Origin: Niastella populi
Lineage (GTDB): Bacteria > Bacteroidota > Bacteroidia > Chitinophagales > Chitinophagaceae
DNA length: 64,000 bases
Reading direction: 5' to 3'
NCBI RefSeq assembly: GCF_002078015.1
Contig: NZ_LWBP01000208.1
Location: forward strand, 1 to 64,000
Shown here piece by piece: positions 9,801 to 17,995 of the stretch. Made by a program: the position numbers and the translations under genes. Position 1 is the stretch's first letter. Each line of letters starts with the position of its first letter. A model generated the notes under the pieces. It made no database searches. It was not told the origin of the DNA and saw nothing but the letters and a program-made list of their open reading frames with translations.

Positions 9801-10014
9801 AAGATATTTCCAGCACTGCATTGATGGACGTTGGAAGAGAAAAGAAACCCTTGTCGTTGGTAGTAGTTCCCTTGTCGGTACCTCTGATTTTTACGCTGGC
9901 ATTTGGAATTGGTATATTTCCCGGATCAGTAACGACCCCTGTGATTATAACCTGCTGAGCCTGCACGTAGAACACCAGGCATAGCATTACACATGATAAA
10001 AAGAGCTTTTTCAT
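6874..10014 (-). CDS. SusC/RagA TonB-linked outer-membrane transporter (SusC1)
   Basis: 1046 residues from the ATG at 10014, chosen because it starts a standard signal peptide (MKKLFLSCVMLCLVFYVQAQ); 15 further codons upstream are open but unlikely. Order: signal peptide, carboxypeptidase-regulatory-like beta sandwich (about 22-105), TonB plug (GRLSGVNVQN, SIDVLKDASAAAIYGSRAAN), then a 22-strand barrel ending in FTLGLEVQF. There is no N-terminal STN domain, so it should not signal to an anti-sigma factor, consistent with no sigma/FecR genes nearby. It imports the ligand captured by SusD1. A pair of 11-bp direct repeats lies upstream at 10080-10101. Confidence 0.96.
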   Translation of the reverse strand: MKKLFLSCVMLCLVFYVQAQQVIITGVVTDPGNIPIPNASVKIRGTDKGTTTNDKGFFSLPTSINAVLEISSVGYASQTFRVTNDKPLSLKLAESNSNLAETVIIGYQKVTRKKNTAAVSSISGRELANLPASSFDQLLQGRLSGVNVQNFSGAPGASPTVSVRGSSLLSSAYDENNVLNSPLYVVDGVPQPTETYVGPGTGTGLNYLGGVNPNDIESIDVLKDASAAAIYGSRAANGVILVTTKKGRTGAPKVILSGYAGIVQRPKLRDVTLGAEERRAKLAILQQQLDYNQERGLPALITDSLNPAFNGNTDWQDMFYQPGNVKSADLSLSGASEGGATYRFSTSYYDEKGIVKATGFKRYTMRLNLGARALGGKLDINPIINYSRTDKARGNGDGNSPISLGASNMPSSLFNLDSNKKAFLLGQYDDNLDNNISNQLSFTLNLSYAINNHLRITSLTSYIYKNSRRDFNRTNELQNGNGNYSFAFSDNEINILSSNYMSYVNTFGKHNLSVVAGQEFTYDQYQNTHASGFGGASDQIQVVQGFQQLKIGAYSDYQAYGLLSYYGRMAYDFDGKYLLSGSIRTDGSSRFGENNKWGFFPSVSAAWILTEESWMKDVANTFSMIKLRASLGTSGALPTENYLQYNLYNVNAGGFNGNGGAGTYNAITAITPNFYNGAAQKGLSWEKSKQWNIGADIEVLNGKYSASLDFYNKENSFGLFSVILPVTSGYDVAKTNSIGVRNAGAELTLAANILPQKSQLKWFSRLNISYNKNTIMNLPNGGRDLVLSGDRFDKSHILSVGSPVNAFYLYKTLGVYRTDKDVPINPYTGTRFRNPNGEYRAGDFQFADLDGDYLIDVFNDGLNPDKIPIGDPNPKITGGFTNNFTWKNFSLGVFCTFTFDRDVLNLFKADRFSNSTDGDPYNNFVRYSIPDLNKINIWREPGDNAQYAKYDLGTYRYYYTSAQTFFLEKGDYFRIKSVTLGYQLPHNFLSRFKIDRFKVFGVVDNLAIFQRSNDLPDAEAVNSYGEYNGAGYPIPKKFTLGLEVQF

Positions 10015-10038
10015 CAGAGCAGTTATTTTGGTTAAGCC

Positions 10039-10046
10039 TAAAGTTA
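10039..10046 (-). promoter_or_regulatory. possible -7 element for SusC1
   Basis: On the minus strand the sequence reads TAACTTTA, one base off the Bacteroidota TAnnTTTG element, 25 nt before the SusC1 ATG. No clear -33 TTTG box is present, so this is tentative. Confidence 0.3.
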
Positions 10047-10079
10047 ACCCTAACGTCACGATAGCATTAAGCAGAATTT

Positions 10080-10101
10080 AACCAATTTTTAACCAATTTT
10101 T
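10080..10101. repeat. tandem 11-bp direct repeat upstream of SusC1
   Basis: Two exact head-to-tail copies of AACCAATTTTT (10080-10090 and 10091-10101). The period is close to one helical turn, and the repeat sits 66-87 bp before the SusC1 start codon. It could be a regulator binding site or simple slippage. Confidence 0.6.
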
Positions 10102-10401
10102 ACTAACTAATTCCATTTAGCGTTAAAAAGTGTGAGGCAAAAAATACCCGGTACGGGCCGAACAAGACAAGGAGCTCCGTATTAATGTAGCAGAAAATGC
10201 GGTGACATATTGCAGAAATATCACATTCCTTTAAAAGGTAATTTGACGGTAATGGCCAAATTGAGGGAACTGGGTGTGCCTAAGATACCTTAGATTCAAA
10301 GTAATTTAATCAGGTAACATGTAATCGAACAAACGGTCAAAAGCGATCAGCTCTTGTATTAATCGGTTTAGTGGCAGAAAAAAATGATCCTGATCCTATA
10401 A

Positions 10402-11553
10402 TTACAAACGTAGCTTATTCATGTCCAACGCTATTGCTGATGGCGTGTAGCCGCGTACTTTAAACACCTGCCTGTTGGGGGGTAGGTAATTGACTTCGCC
10501 ACCCCGACGGGTATAAACAGCAATCGCGGCGCCGCCACCAAAGGCACCGATGAAAGGTGGGGGATACGCTTTTACAATTGCAATGTCTGTCATGGGTATA
10601 TTGGCGATCTGTTGGGCAGACACCCTTACTTCATCCTGAAAGAACATTACCCCGCCACCACGCCACCTGGCAGCGCCTGTTGGAGTTATTTGCAACCCGG
10701 CAACCCTGCCTTGCAAGTAGCTGAAAACATTGGGAAAACCAATCGCACCGGGGTCATCCATAATACTAATCAACCGCTCGTCTCCTGACCTGAATAAACC
10801 GCTGACATACTCATCATTAAATTGCTGCGCCCGGGTTTTGGCGGTACTCCTCACAATGACCGCCGGCAGCGTAGTACCGCGGTCTGCAAAAAGCGCTTCC
10901 GGGGTTTCAACAGGCTTGTTCAGGGTTGGCCGCACCGCTGCTGGCGGATTACCTATGTAAAAGGGCCGGCCTGCAACGGCCAGGGATTCATAGCTGGAAT
11001 CAAGTTGACTACTGATACTGATATTCAGCGGCTGGTCATTGTCGTTTGTTCGCTGGAAAGCTAACAATGCATTGTCTTCAAACAGCCAGTTACGGATAGC
11101 GAAGGTGCCGTCCGGCGCCACAGTAACTTTCTGCTCGTCCCAGTCGCCAGTTTTGGTGAGCAGCATCGCTTGTATACTGCCGATGTTCCTGGCGTCTTTT
11201 ATCTGTCCAATTACTTCGAAAAATCGTTGCTGTAAGCCCGCCAGCAACGTGTATTTGCCGAGGGGCAACGAATCGGGTAAGAATATTTTACCGGAAGCCC
11301 GCCCTTCGATCACCGGCCAGCGGAGGCGGGTGCGCCGGCCCTCTTCGTCTTCAATGACCAGCTCCAGTGTTGCCAGGGATTGGTTCAGTAATTGGCCACC
11401 GCCATCTTTATAATCCACTGTCACAAGTAATGAATCGCCGGGTTGAAAGATATTTTTGATAAATTTTATATCTAAACTGCCTGTCGGCTGCTGAGCCTGT
11501 ACAGAACCCGCCAACAGCAAGGCGATAAGTGATAATAATGAGATGCTTTTCAT
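10402..11553 (-). CDS. exported TonB plug-like protein without a barrel
   Basis: 383 residues with a signal peptide (cleavage near VQAQQPT). Residues from about 25 to 115 look like an MG2/Ig-like domain (FKPGDSLLVTV-type strand, LPLGKYTLLAGL). The C-terminal 100 residues align by eye with the plug of SusC proteins: SYLQGRVAGLQITPTG, then WRGGGVMFFQDEVRV, DIAIVKAYPP, and FGGGAAIAVYTRRGGE. The 22-strand barrel is missing. The protein ends about 35 residues after the plug, so the gene is not obviously truncated by a frameshift. Such proteins occur in Bacteroidota with unknown role. It is monocistronic by spacing. Confidence 0.7.
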   Translation of the reverse strand: MKSISLLSLIALLLAGSVQAQQPTGSLDIKFIKNIFQPGDSLLVTVDYKDGGGQLLNQSLATLELVIEDEEGRRTRLRWPVIEGRASGKIFLPDSLPLGKYTLLAGLQQRFFEVIGQIKDARNIGSIQAMLLTKTGDWDEQKVTVAPDGTFAIRNWLFEDNALLAFQRTNDNDQPLNISISSQLDSSYESLAVAGRPFYIGNPPAAVRPTLNKPVETPEALFADRGTTLPAVIVRSTAKTRAQQFNDEYVSGLFRSGDERLISIMDDPGAIGFPNVFSYLQGRVAGLQITPTGAARWRGGGVMFFQDEVRVSAQQIANIPMTDIAIVKAYPPPFIGAFGGGAAIAVYTRRGGEVNYLPPNRQVFKVRGYTPSAIALDMNKLRL

Positions 11554-11803
11554 ACATATACCTAATCAATATTGAAGCCAGCTGCCCTGATTAAAATAAA
11601 AAATAAAGATAAAATTGACTGTAAGCCTTCCTTAAAATCCGGCCTCTATCTGCCCACCGGCTGAATCCTCCAATCCAGCCTATTTGCCGATCAGCCTTAC
11701 CGAAAACAGGTGTATAGAGCTTATCGTGAAAGATCTGCGCAAAAGGCAGGTACCGGACAAAAAAGCTAATGTAAAGATGAAGCCTGTGGATTACCCGGAA
11801 GGT

Positions 11804-11849
11804 GATCATCAGTCATTGACAAGAGAGATCATCAGTCATTGACAAGAGA
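11804..11849. repeat. 23-bp exact tandem duplication
   Basis: The 23-bp unit beginning GATCATCAGTCATTGACAAG occurs twice without a gap (11804-11826 and 11827-11849), and a partial third start follows. It looks like a recent slippage duplication. Confidence 0.85.
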
Positions 11850-11860
11850 GAGCATCATTT

Positions 11861-11899
11861 AAAAGGCCTGAGTCTGGTACTGTACCGAACTCAGGCTTT
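11861..11899 (-). terminator. terminator of the M1 aminopeptidase gene
   Basis: Stem GCCTGAGT (11866-11873) pairs with ACTCAGGC (11889-11896), with an inner GGTAC/GTACC hairpin. It lies just after the stop at 11906 on the minus strand, and an AAATGATGC-type tail follows. Confidence 0.65.
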
Positions 11900-11905
11900 A
11901 TAATT

Positions 11906-14446
11906 TTATTTTTCCGCCAGCTTCTGCGCGCGATAGAGGTTATCGGTAGCCTGCAGAATTTTTGCTTTCAGCCTGGGGTTAAAATCCGGATGTTTTTGCA
12001 GGAATTGTTGTACTACCTGCCAGGCATCTTTGGTTTGATAGGCGCCGAAAACCGCGCTCAGCCAGTTTTGCGGGAAAAAAATATCTCCGGTGCGCTGGAT
12101 CTCTTCTACCAGCTCGAGACTTTGCGGCAGATATTTGTAAGATGTAGACTGGCGCAGGGGATGATGAAGGTACGCCAATGCAGTGACCACCCAGGCTTCC
12201 TTTGCCCTGTTCCTGCGATCGGCCAGGCCGGCAAAAAAACTGTCCCGTTCAGCAACGCTGGCCGACAAAGCCGGCATCAGAAAATCAAGCCGCGCCTTTT
12301 TATCTGCATCTTTCAACCGGTCGCGCTGACGGGCTATTACAGCATGCGCCGTATCGTTTTTCAATGCAATGGTTAGCGCCAGCGAAATATAATCTTCTTC
12401 CGCCAGCTTCATACCTGCCGGCGGCTGTTGTTCCTTCCATACATCATACATTCGTTTCGCAGCATTACTGCTTTCATATACGCTCTGGTATGTCTTGAAC
12501 AATAACTTTTTATTATTGGGTTGCGTTTGTATTTCCATCGCCTTCCACAAAGCATCTTCTATTTGAGCTGCAAATGCCTGGCGCTCCTGAGGGGTAATGA
12601 ACGACCAGTAAATACCAGCCATGTAACCGGTAAGCAATTTGAGGTTGGTTTCCTCTGTTTCAAGGATCAAACCTTTGGTAAGCAGTGTAAGCAATCCGGC
12701 CGGTGACATATACCGGCCCGAGAGTACATTCTCATATATATTCACATATGCGGCAGCGCGGCTCACTGCGCTTTTCAAATTGAAAATTTGTTCATGCACG
12801 GTTTTATCAGCCGGGAACAGCCCGTAGCCCATGCCATCTGCATTGAACAAAATAAACAGCGGCTTCAATAAACCTGTGGCAGCTTTCAGTTGCAAGCTGG
12901 CGGTGTTCATGTTCACGGTAATGGTGCGAACACTATCTGCATACACCAGTGCTATGTTAAAAACCTGCGGCCAAATACGCGCATCTCCTGATTCGGGTCG
13001 TTGCGTTATATTGAGTTTATCAATTTTGTCACCTTTGTAGCGGATTGTATAATCGAATACAGGGCGGCCCGGTTGATTCACCCATACCCTGTTCCAGCTC
13101 ACCAGATCATTCTTACTATATTTTGCGAGGATCTTCACAAGATCATTCCAGGTTGCATTGCCATATGAATATTTATGAAGGTATTCCTGTACGCCTTTCC
13201 GGAAGTTTTCTTTCCCCATCAGCAATTCCATCTGCCGCATCATGATGGGCGCTTTGTGATAAATGATATTACCGTACATAGAACCGGCATCCTGCAGATT
13301 TTCGAGTTGCTGGCGAATGGGATTCGCACCGGGCGTGCGATCTACACCATAAGCGGCCGGATAGTGGTCTTGCAGAAACTTCAGATTGAAGGTTTCGCTT
13401 CCCATCAGTTTTTCCACCACTTTATCTGCCATGAAATTGGCAAACACCTCTTTCATCCATACATCATTGAACCATTGCATGGTTACCAGATCGCCAAACC
13501 ACATGTGCGCCGTTTCGTGCGAGATAAGGCTGGTACGGGCAATAAGCTGATCTTTTGTTGGTTCTTTCAAAAACAGCGCTACTGCTTTGTATTGTACTTC
13601 GCCGGGATGCTCCATACCACCGAACTGAAAATCAGGAATAGCAGCAAATCCTACTTTTTGAAAGGGATAACGGATCCCCGTCCACTCTTCGAGATACTGA
13701 AGTGCCTCTTCATGGCCCTTGAAAACGGAATCTACATTGCTGCCCGGGTCAGCTTCACGGTAGATAAATTCCGCATTGTATTGCCCAATTTGTTTTTGCG
13801 CATGAGCATACACGCCCGCGGTAAAAGAGAACAGGTAAGTTGGCAACAGGTCCGATTCGGCAAAGTTATAAACGGTTTGCGAACCGTTTGTGACACTGTC
13901 TTTCAGCCTGCCGTTCGCCAGTGCTTTCCAACCGGATGGCACCCGTAATGTCAACGTAAAACGTGCTTTAAGATCGGGCTGGTCGAAGCAGGGAAATAAG
14001 GTGCGGGCCCTATCCGGTACAAACAGTGCATACAGGTAATCCGCATTGCGGTTCAGGGCTGCGTCACCGGCCGTGAATTGCAGGTTGATAGTGTTTTTAC
14101 CTTTACGCAAATGTGATGGCGAAATCACAACATGTTCGCTTTCGAGCTTTGGTGTGATCGTTTTGCCGTTAACGGTCAATGTATGTATATGCCCCACATC
14201 CTGTTTGAAATCGAGTTGTAACGGCTGGACGTTGGCTTTCAGACTGAGGTAAATGGTTTCCGTGGCACTGATGCTTTCGCTTTTCAATGCAGGTATCTTA
14301 AAATCGAGGTGGTAGCGAAGATCAGCAATCTCTGCCCGGCGATGTACTGCCAATTCGCTGGAAACGCCCGGCGATACGGTTTGCTGTGTAAAGGCCGGCA
14401 TACTCAGGCTCATAAGCAGGATCAAATTTCTCAAGTTCTGCATCAT
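11906..14446 (-). CDS. M1 family metallo-aminopeptidase, exported
   Basis: 846 residues with an N-terminal signal peptide (LILLMSLSMPAFTQQ). The M1 signatures are GGMEH at 276-280 (the GxMEN exopeptidase loop with His for Asn), the zinc motif HETAH at 310-314, and the third zinc ligand Glu333, 18-19 residues on. An N-terminal saddle-like beta domain (40-220), thermolysin-like domain and C-terminal helical domain (ERAP1-C-like) complete the usual architecture. It removes N-terminal amino acids from peptides, probably in the periplasm or at the surface. It is a single gene flanked by a terminator. Confidence 0.95.
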   Translation of the reverse strand: MMQNLRNLILLMSLSMPAFTQQTVSPGVSSELAVHRRAEIADLRYHLDFKIPALKSESISATETIYLSLKANVQPLQLDFKQDVGHIHTLTVNGKTITPKLESEHVVISPSHLRKGKNTINLQFTAGDAALNRNADYLYALFVPDRARTLFPCFDQPDLKARFTLTLRVPSGWKALANGRLKDSVTNGSQTVYNFAESDLLPTYLFSFTAGVYAHAQKQIGQYNAEFIYREADPGSNVDSVFKGHEEALQYLEEWTGIRYPFQKVGFAAIPDFQFGGMEHPGEVQYKAVALFLKEPTKDQLIARTSLISHETAHMWFGDLVTMQWFNDVWMKEVFANFMADKVVEKLMGSETFNLKFLQDHYPAAYGVDRTPGANPIRQQLENLQDAGSMYGNIIYHKAPIMMRQMELLMGKENFRKGVQEYLHKYSYGNATWNDLVKILAKYSKNDLVSWNRVWVNQPGRPVFDYTIRYKGDKIDKLNITQRPESGDARIWPQVFNIALVYADSVRTITVNMNTASLQLKAATGLLKPLFILFNADGMGYGLFPADKTVHEQIFNLKSAVSRAAAYVNIYENVLSGRYMSPAGLLTLLTKGLILETEETNLKLLTGYMAGIYWSFITPQERQAFAAQIEDALWKAMEIQTQPNNKKLLFKTYQSVYESSNAAKRMYDVWKEQQPPAGMKLAEEDYISLALTIALKNDTAHAVIARQRDRLKDADKKARLDFLMPALSASVAERDSFFAGLADRRNRAKEAWVVTALAYLHHPLRQSTSYKYLPQSLELVEEIQRTGDIFFPQNWLSAVFGAYQTKDAWQVVQQFLQKHPDFNPRLKAKILQATDNLYRAQKLAEK

Positions 14447-14532
14447 GCATTTATAAAGTTGGGAACAGCAATATTAACCGGTTTGATCATTTTTTCAAAA
14501 TGCAGCCGCGAATTCTGAATACGTTTAAGATG

Positions 14533-15117
14533 TCAGGTCAACCCCTTTTTTGTTATCCATTTGCCTACTTCAGGGGCTTTGTAAACTGCCATTTGATGTA
14601 ACAGGTTTTCGATGTTATCGCTCACCAGCAGCATATCCCTGTTCACGTTTTTCAAAAAACCACTGTCAACCATGGTTTTCGTCAATACGTTGATACAGTC
14701 ATAATAACCGTTTATATTTAAAAGTGCCACCGGTTTTTCGTGCAGCCCCAGTTGCGCCCACGTCAACATCTCAAATAATTCTTCCATTGTTCCAAACCCA
14801 CCCGGCAATGCAATTACGCCTTCACATAAATCGTTCATTTTAAGTTTGCGTTCGTGCATACTGCCTACCAGAATGAGTTCCGTCAAACCTTCATGGGCCA
14901 GTTCTTTTTCCTGCAGGAATTTGGGCAATACGCCTATTACTTCTCCGCCTTCACTTAAGGCCCCATCTGCCACCGCACCCATCAATCCAACTTTTGCGCC
15001 GCCATACACCAACCTGATCCCTTTCTTCGCCAATACCTGTCCCAATAAATTTGCCTGATCTTTATAAATTTCATCAAATCCAAAACTTGAGCCGCAGAAA
15101 ATGGTTACACTTTTCAT
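14533..15117 (-). CDS. LOG family protein (TIGR00730 Rossmann-fold phosphoribohydrolase)
   Basis: 194 residues, the normal length. It contains SMHERK (86-91) and the family signature PGGFGTMEE (105-113), the catalytic and nucleotide-binding motifs of LOG enzymes. These hydrolyse cytokinin riboside 5'-monophosphates, or more generally purine nucleoside monophosphates, to base and ribose 5-phosphate in the cytoplasm. The C-terminal region is complete. The gene is 93 bp from the sugar dehydrogenase gene on the same strand; an operon is possible but not evident. Confidence 0.93.
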   Translation of the reverse strand: MKSVTIFCGSSFGFDEIYKDQANLLGQVLAKKGIRLVYGGAKVGLMGAVADGALSEGGEVIGVLPKFLQEKELAHEGLTELILVGSMHERKLKMNDLCEGVIALPGGFGTMEELFEMLTWAQLGLHEKPVALLNINGYYDCINVLTKTMVDSGFLKNVNRDMLLVSDNIENLLHQMAVYKAPEVGKWITKKGLT

Positions 15118-15210
15118 CTGAAATATTTATGGAGTTTTGGCCAGATGCCCGTTCGGATGCCCCGTTAGGACGGAGTTCCTGTGTGTGATTTATAAATATT
15201 TGAGCAAAGT

Positions 15211-16461
15211 TTATTTCTTCTTCCCGATCCTGTACATACGCCCTGCATCTGTTACGGCATACAACGCTCCATCTATGCCCATAGTGATATCCCTGAACCG
15301 CTGGCTTTCCTTTTCCAGTAACCGCTCTTCCCCTGTTACTTTGTTATCCTTTATAACCAGGCGCACAATATGTGGTTTGTTCAATGCGGCAATGAACAGG
15401 TTATTCTTCCACTCCGTCATGCTGTCGCCACTGTAAAATGTCATACCGCTTGGCGATACTACGGGGTCCCAGTAATAAACGGGCTGCTCGAGGCCATCCT
15501 GTTGGGTTATACCTTCACCCACTTTGCCGCCGGCGTATTCGATACCGTAGGTAATTGTGGGCCAGCCATAGTTCTTTCCGGCACGTATAAGGTTCACTTC
15601 ATCGCCGCCTCTTGGCCCGAATTCATTTTCCCAAAGATCGCCGGTTTCGGGATGCCAAGCCAGGCCCTGCACGTTGCGATGGCCATATGAATAGATCTCC
15701 GGTCTTGCATTATTCTGACCGGCAAAAGGATTTCCGCTTGCCGGCTGGCCGTTCGTGGTTATGCGAATGATCTTGCCCAGTCCTGAATTGAGCGACTGTG
15801 CCTGCGGTCTTGTTTCAATATCGGAGCGCTCGCCGGTACTTACCACCAGGTTACCGGTTTTATCGAACAGGATCCTGCCGCCATAATGCAGGTTGCTGTT
15901 ATGGGCTGGTGTAGCGCGGTATATAACCGTTGCATTTTCGATGCGCTGTTCATCTGTTGAAAGCTTACCTTTTGCTACGCTGGTAAGGTTGCCACCCTTT
16001 GTATTTTCTGAAAACACCCAATACACCATTCTATTACTACTGAAAGAAGGATCGAGTGTCAATCCCAGCAATCCGCCCTGCCCCTTGCTGTTTACTTCCG
16101 GGATGCCGGAAATTGGATTACCAGCTTTGCCATCAGCAGTTACAATGCGCATGGTGCCTCCTTTTTGTGTTATCAGGAACCGGCCATCGGGCATAACGGT
16201 AATACCCCATGGATTTTTAAGATCAGACGTCAAAACAACCGCTTCATACGGAGCTTTCGTGGTTACCCCGCCAATGCGGGTCTGGCCTGCAAAGGCAGGC
16301 TTATAGTCGGCATTAGGCTTTTCAGTTTCCACCGGCGATCCCAATGTATCACCTGTGTTCGCTGACCCTGCATTTGAACTGTCGGTTGCAGCAGGATCGC
16401 TGTCATTACAAGCAATGGCCGTTACTGCAAAACAAATAGCTAAACAAATTAACTTGTACAT
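15211..16461 (-). CDS. PQQ-dependent sugar dehydrogenase-like lipoprotein
   Basis: 416 residues. The N-terminus MYKLICLAICFAVTAIACND gives a lipobox (AIAC). The rest is a six-bladed beta-propeller of the soluble glucose dehydrogenase/YliI type: LKNPWGITVMPDGRFLITQK, GGLLGLTLDPSF, HNSNLHYGGRILFD, SYGHRNVQGLAWHP, ENEFGPRGGDEVNLI, NYGWPTITYG. The catalytic-type His and PQQ-contacting Arg positions appear present (HRN, FGPRGGDE). It would oxidise aldose sugars in the periplasm with PQQ; no PQQ synthesis genes are in the window. It is divergent from the PepSY-like gene. Confidence 0.92.
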   Translation of the reverse strand: MYKLICLAICFAVTAIACNDSDPAATDSSNAGSANTGDTLGSPVETEKPNADYKPAFAGQTRIGGVTTKAPYEAVVLTSDLKNPWGITVMPDGRFLITQKGGTMRIVTADGKAGNPISGIPEVNSKGQGGLLGLTLDPSFSSNRMVYWVFSENTKGGNLTSVAKGKLSTDEQRIENATVIYRATPAHNSNLHYGGRILFDKTGNLVVSTGERSDIETRPQAQSLNSGLGKIIRITTNGQPASGNPFAGQNNARPEIYSYGHRNVQGLAWHPETGDLWENEFGPRGGDEVNLIRAGKNYGWPTITYGIEYAGGKVGEGITQQDGLEQPVYYWDPVVSPSGMTFYSGDSMTEWKNNLFIAALNKPHIVRLVIKDNKVTGEERLLEKESQRFRDITMGIDGALYAVTDAGRMYRIGKKK

Positions 16462-16662
16462 ATTGAGTAATTTTTTTATGGGCGGAAATAATTCATCAAT
16501 GTTTATACCGGCTGGTGGTGCTTTGAACTAAACCTCCATTATAACCGGATCATTTCTTCTGTAAACTTATCAAAAACAATTGATTCGCAATATGTCCAAA
16601 ATTATCATCACTTTATTAAGTTTACTGGCTTACTATTTGTGACCTGATTGAAAAATATGCGT

Positions 16663-17100
16663 ATGAAAAAGATGATTTTTGTTTGCCTGCTAACCGCGGG
16701 TTGTATGCTGGGCTCATACGCTCAGGATAATTTAAAAGAAAAAGACCTGCCGCCTGCCATTCAAACAAGCTTTAAAACTGAATTTCCCAATGCTAAGGAT
16801 ATTGAATGGAAAATGAAGGACGGCAAATACAAAGTAGAATTTGAAGTAAACGGTTTAGACCATTTTGCCAAATACGGCACCGATGGTAAATTGATGGCAA
16901 AAGGAATGAAGATCAGAACATCTGAGCTTCCCAATGCAGTAGCAACAGCTGTAAAGACTACCTATGCCGACAGAACTATTGATGATGTATACAGGGTTGA
17001 CAAAGATGGTTCTGCCTACTACCTGGTAAAACTGGACGGTAATCCGGAAACGAAAGTTTTATACTCCGCAGACGGACAGGTGGCAAAGGATAAACACTAA
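16663..17100 (+). CDS. PepSY-like exported protein (DUF2874 type)
   Basis: 145 residues from the ATG at 16663, which gives a compact signal peptide (MKKMIFVCLLTAGCMLGSYA). An ATG at 16657 and a TTG at 16648 are also in frame. Two repeats of the PepSY-like pattern are visible: LPPAIQTSFKTEFPNAKDIE followed by KYKVEFEVNG, and LPNAVATAVKTTYADRTIDD followed by AYYLVKLDG. This is the periplasmic beta-lactamase-inhibitor-like fold common in Bacteroidota. The function is unknown in the family; roles in envelope protein control are proposed. It is followed by a strong terminator. Confidence 0.85.
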   Translation: MKKMIFVCLLTAGCMLGSYAQDNLKEKDLPPAIQTSFKTEFPNAKDIEWKMKDGKYKVEFEVNGLDHFAKYGTDGKLMAKGMKIRTSELPNAVATAVKTTYADRTIDDVYRVDKDGSAYYLVKLDGNPETKVLYSADGQVAKDKH

Positions 17101-17122
17101 AAGGTCATTGATCGTACAAAAG

Positions 17123-17159
17123 AAAACTCCGTACCGGCACGATGCCGGTACGGAGTTTT
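17123..17159. terminator. strong bidirectional terminator
   Basis: A perfect 17-bp stem (17123-17139 with 17143-17159, loop CGA) opens with AAAA and closes with TTTT, so it can end both the PepSY-like gene and the convergent acetolactate decarboxylase gene. Confidence 0.95.
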
Positions 17160-17176
17160 GTTATTTATAAACATCC

Positions 17177-17995
17177 TTATCGCTCTTTCTGGCCCCGCTC
17201 TACGCTTTTGATATCTTCTGCGCGGTTCTTTTTAAAATCGAACTGTTCAAAATCGGCGTTATGCGGCACATGTACCGTATAACTATCGAGCTGGTCAATT
17301 TCAATGGTGATCTCATCTGCTTTCAGATCGATGATATGGCCGCCGGCATCTTTTTGGGCCGACAAATAATGAAAATGATACCCCGAGATATTGGTATTAT
17401 CCATGTATGCAGGCAACCGGTAACCAATGAGATCGCCATTAGCATTATTGAACTCAAAAAAACGTTGCAGGTGCAGCATCGCCGCCAGCGGCGTATGATC
17501 ATGCGCTTTTACCGGCGGAAAAGCTCTGGTTTTTATATAACTGAATTTTCCATTGATATGAATGGAATAAAGTCCGTTCACATTGGTAAGAACGCTGTCG
17601 AGCAAATGAAACAACGACTCCTTGTTTACGTTGTGAATAGTGAGCTTTTTCTCCGGATGAAAAAAACTGACCATCGCAAACGGCGTCAGTTGCTTATCAT
17701 CTACCTGAAATGTTTTCCCCGTGTATTGGGTTTGATAAACCTTTCCCTGGAATACTACCAATTCACCATCGAGTTTGTCAGGAGCGCCCAGCCCGAAATT
17801 CCCGTGTTGCTTTAACAGCCTGTAAGAATAATTGCCATCGTATAAACCGCCTATCAGCCCGGCGCCTACGCCTACCGTGTACAGGTTGTTCCTGAGAGTA
17901 TCTGCCTTATCGCTTTGGGTTGATGGAATAAACGAGGTACCCGAAAACACTGTTACGGCAAAAACGGCAGCCACTGTAGTTATTATGGTTCGCAT
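17177..17995 (-). CDS. budA: alpha-acetolactate decarboxylase, with signal peptide
   Basis: 272 residues from the ATG at 17995 (the 18022 start adds 9 codons and breaks the signal peptide). After MRTIITTVAAVFAVTVFSGT, the enzyme shows the family landmarks FGLGAPDKLDGELVVFQGKV and the zinc site GYHFHYLS ... GGHIID, with the two His of HxH and a third His 11 residues on. The enzyme converts (S)-2-acetolactate to (R)-acetoin. Export is unusual for an intracellular pathway but known for secreted forms in some Bacilli. No acetolactate synthase gene is nearby. Confidence 0.92.
   Translation of the reverse strand: MRTIITTVAAVFAVTVFSGTSFIPSTQSDKADTLRNNLYTVGVGAGLIGGLYDGNYSYRLLKQHGNFGLGAPDKLDGELVVFQGKVYQTQYTGKTFQVDDKQLTPFAMVSFFHPEKKLTIHNVNKESLFHLLDSVLTNVNGLYSIHINGKFSYIKTRAFPPVKAHDHTPLAAMLHLQRFFEFNNANGDLIGYRLPAYMDNTNISGYHFHYLSAQKDAGGHIIDLKADEITIEIDQLDSYTVHVPHNADFEQFDFKKNRAEDIKSVERGQKER

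Larger units (their letters stand above)
10015..10401. other. intergenic region upstream of SusC1
   Basis: 387 bp between the stop of the plug-only protein gene and the SusC1 start. It contains the -7-like element and the 11-bp tandem repeat near SusC1. Elsewhere only a short plus-strand open stretch (about 10190-10290, 34 codons without a start) is visible; I cannot assign it. Confidence 0.5.
11554..11905. other. intergenic region with short repeats
   Basis: 352 bp between the aminopeptidase stop and the plug-only gene. It holds the aminopeptidase terminator and a 23-bp tandem duplication. On the plus strand a frame from about 11633 to 11839 is open for 65 or so codons but has no ATG start at its beginning and no family I recognise. 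Confidence 0.5.

Noticed and set aside
10190-10290. Plus-strand stretch reading YHIPLKGNLTVMAKLREL as a possible gene remnant
   Set aside because: Only about 34 codons, no start codon and no family that I recognise.
11591-11809. Minus-strand open frame of 72 codons between the aminopeptidase and plug-only genes
   Set aside because: No start context, no family and an unlikely composition; the opposite strand is equally open, so neither is supported.
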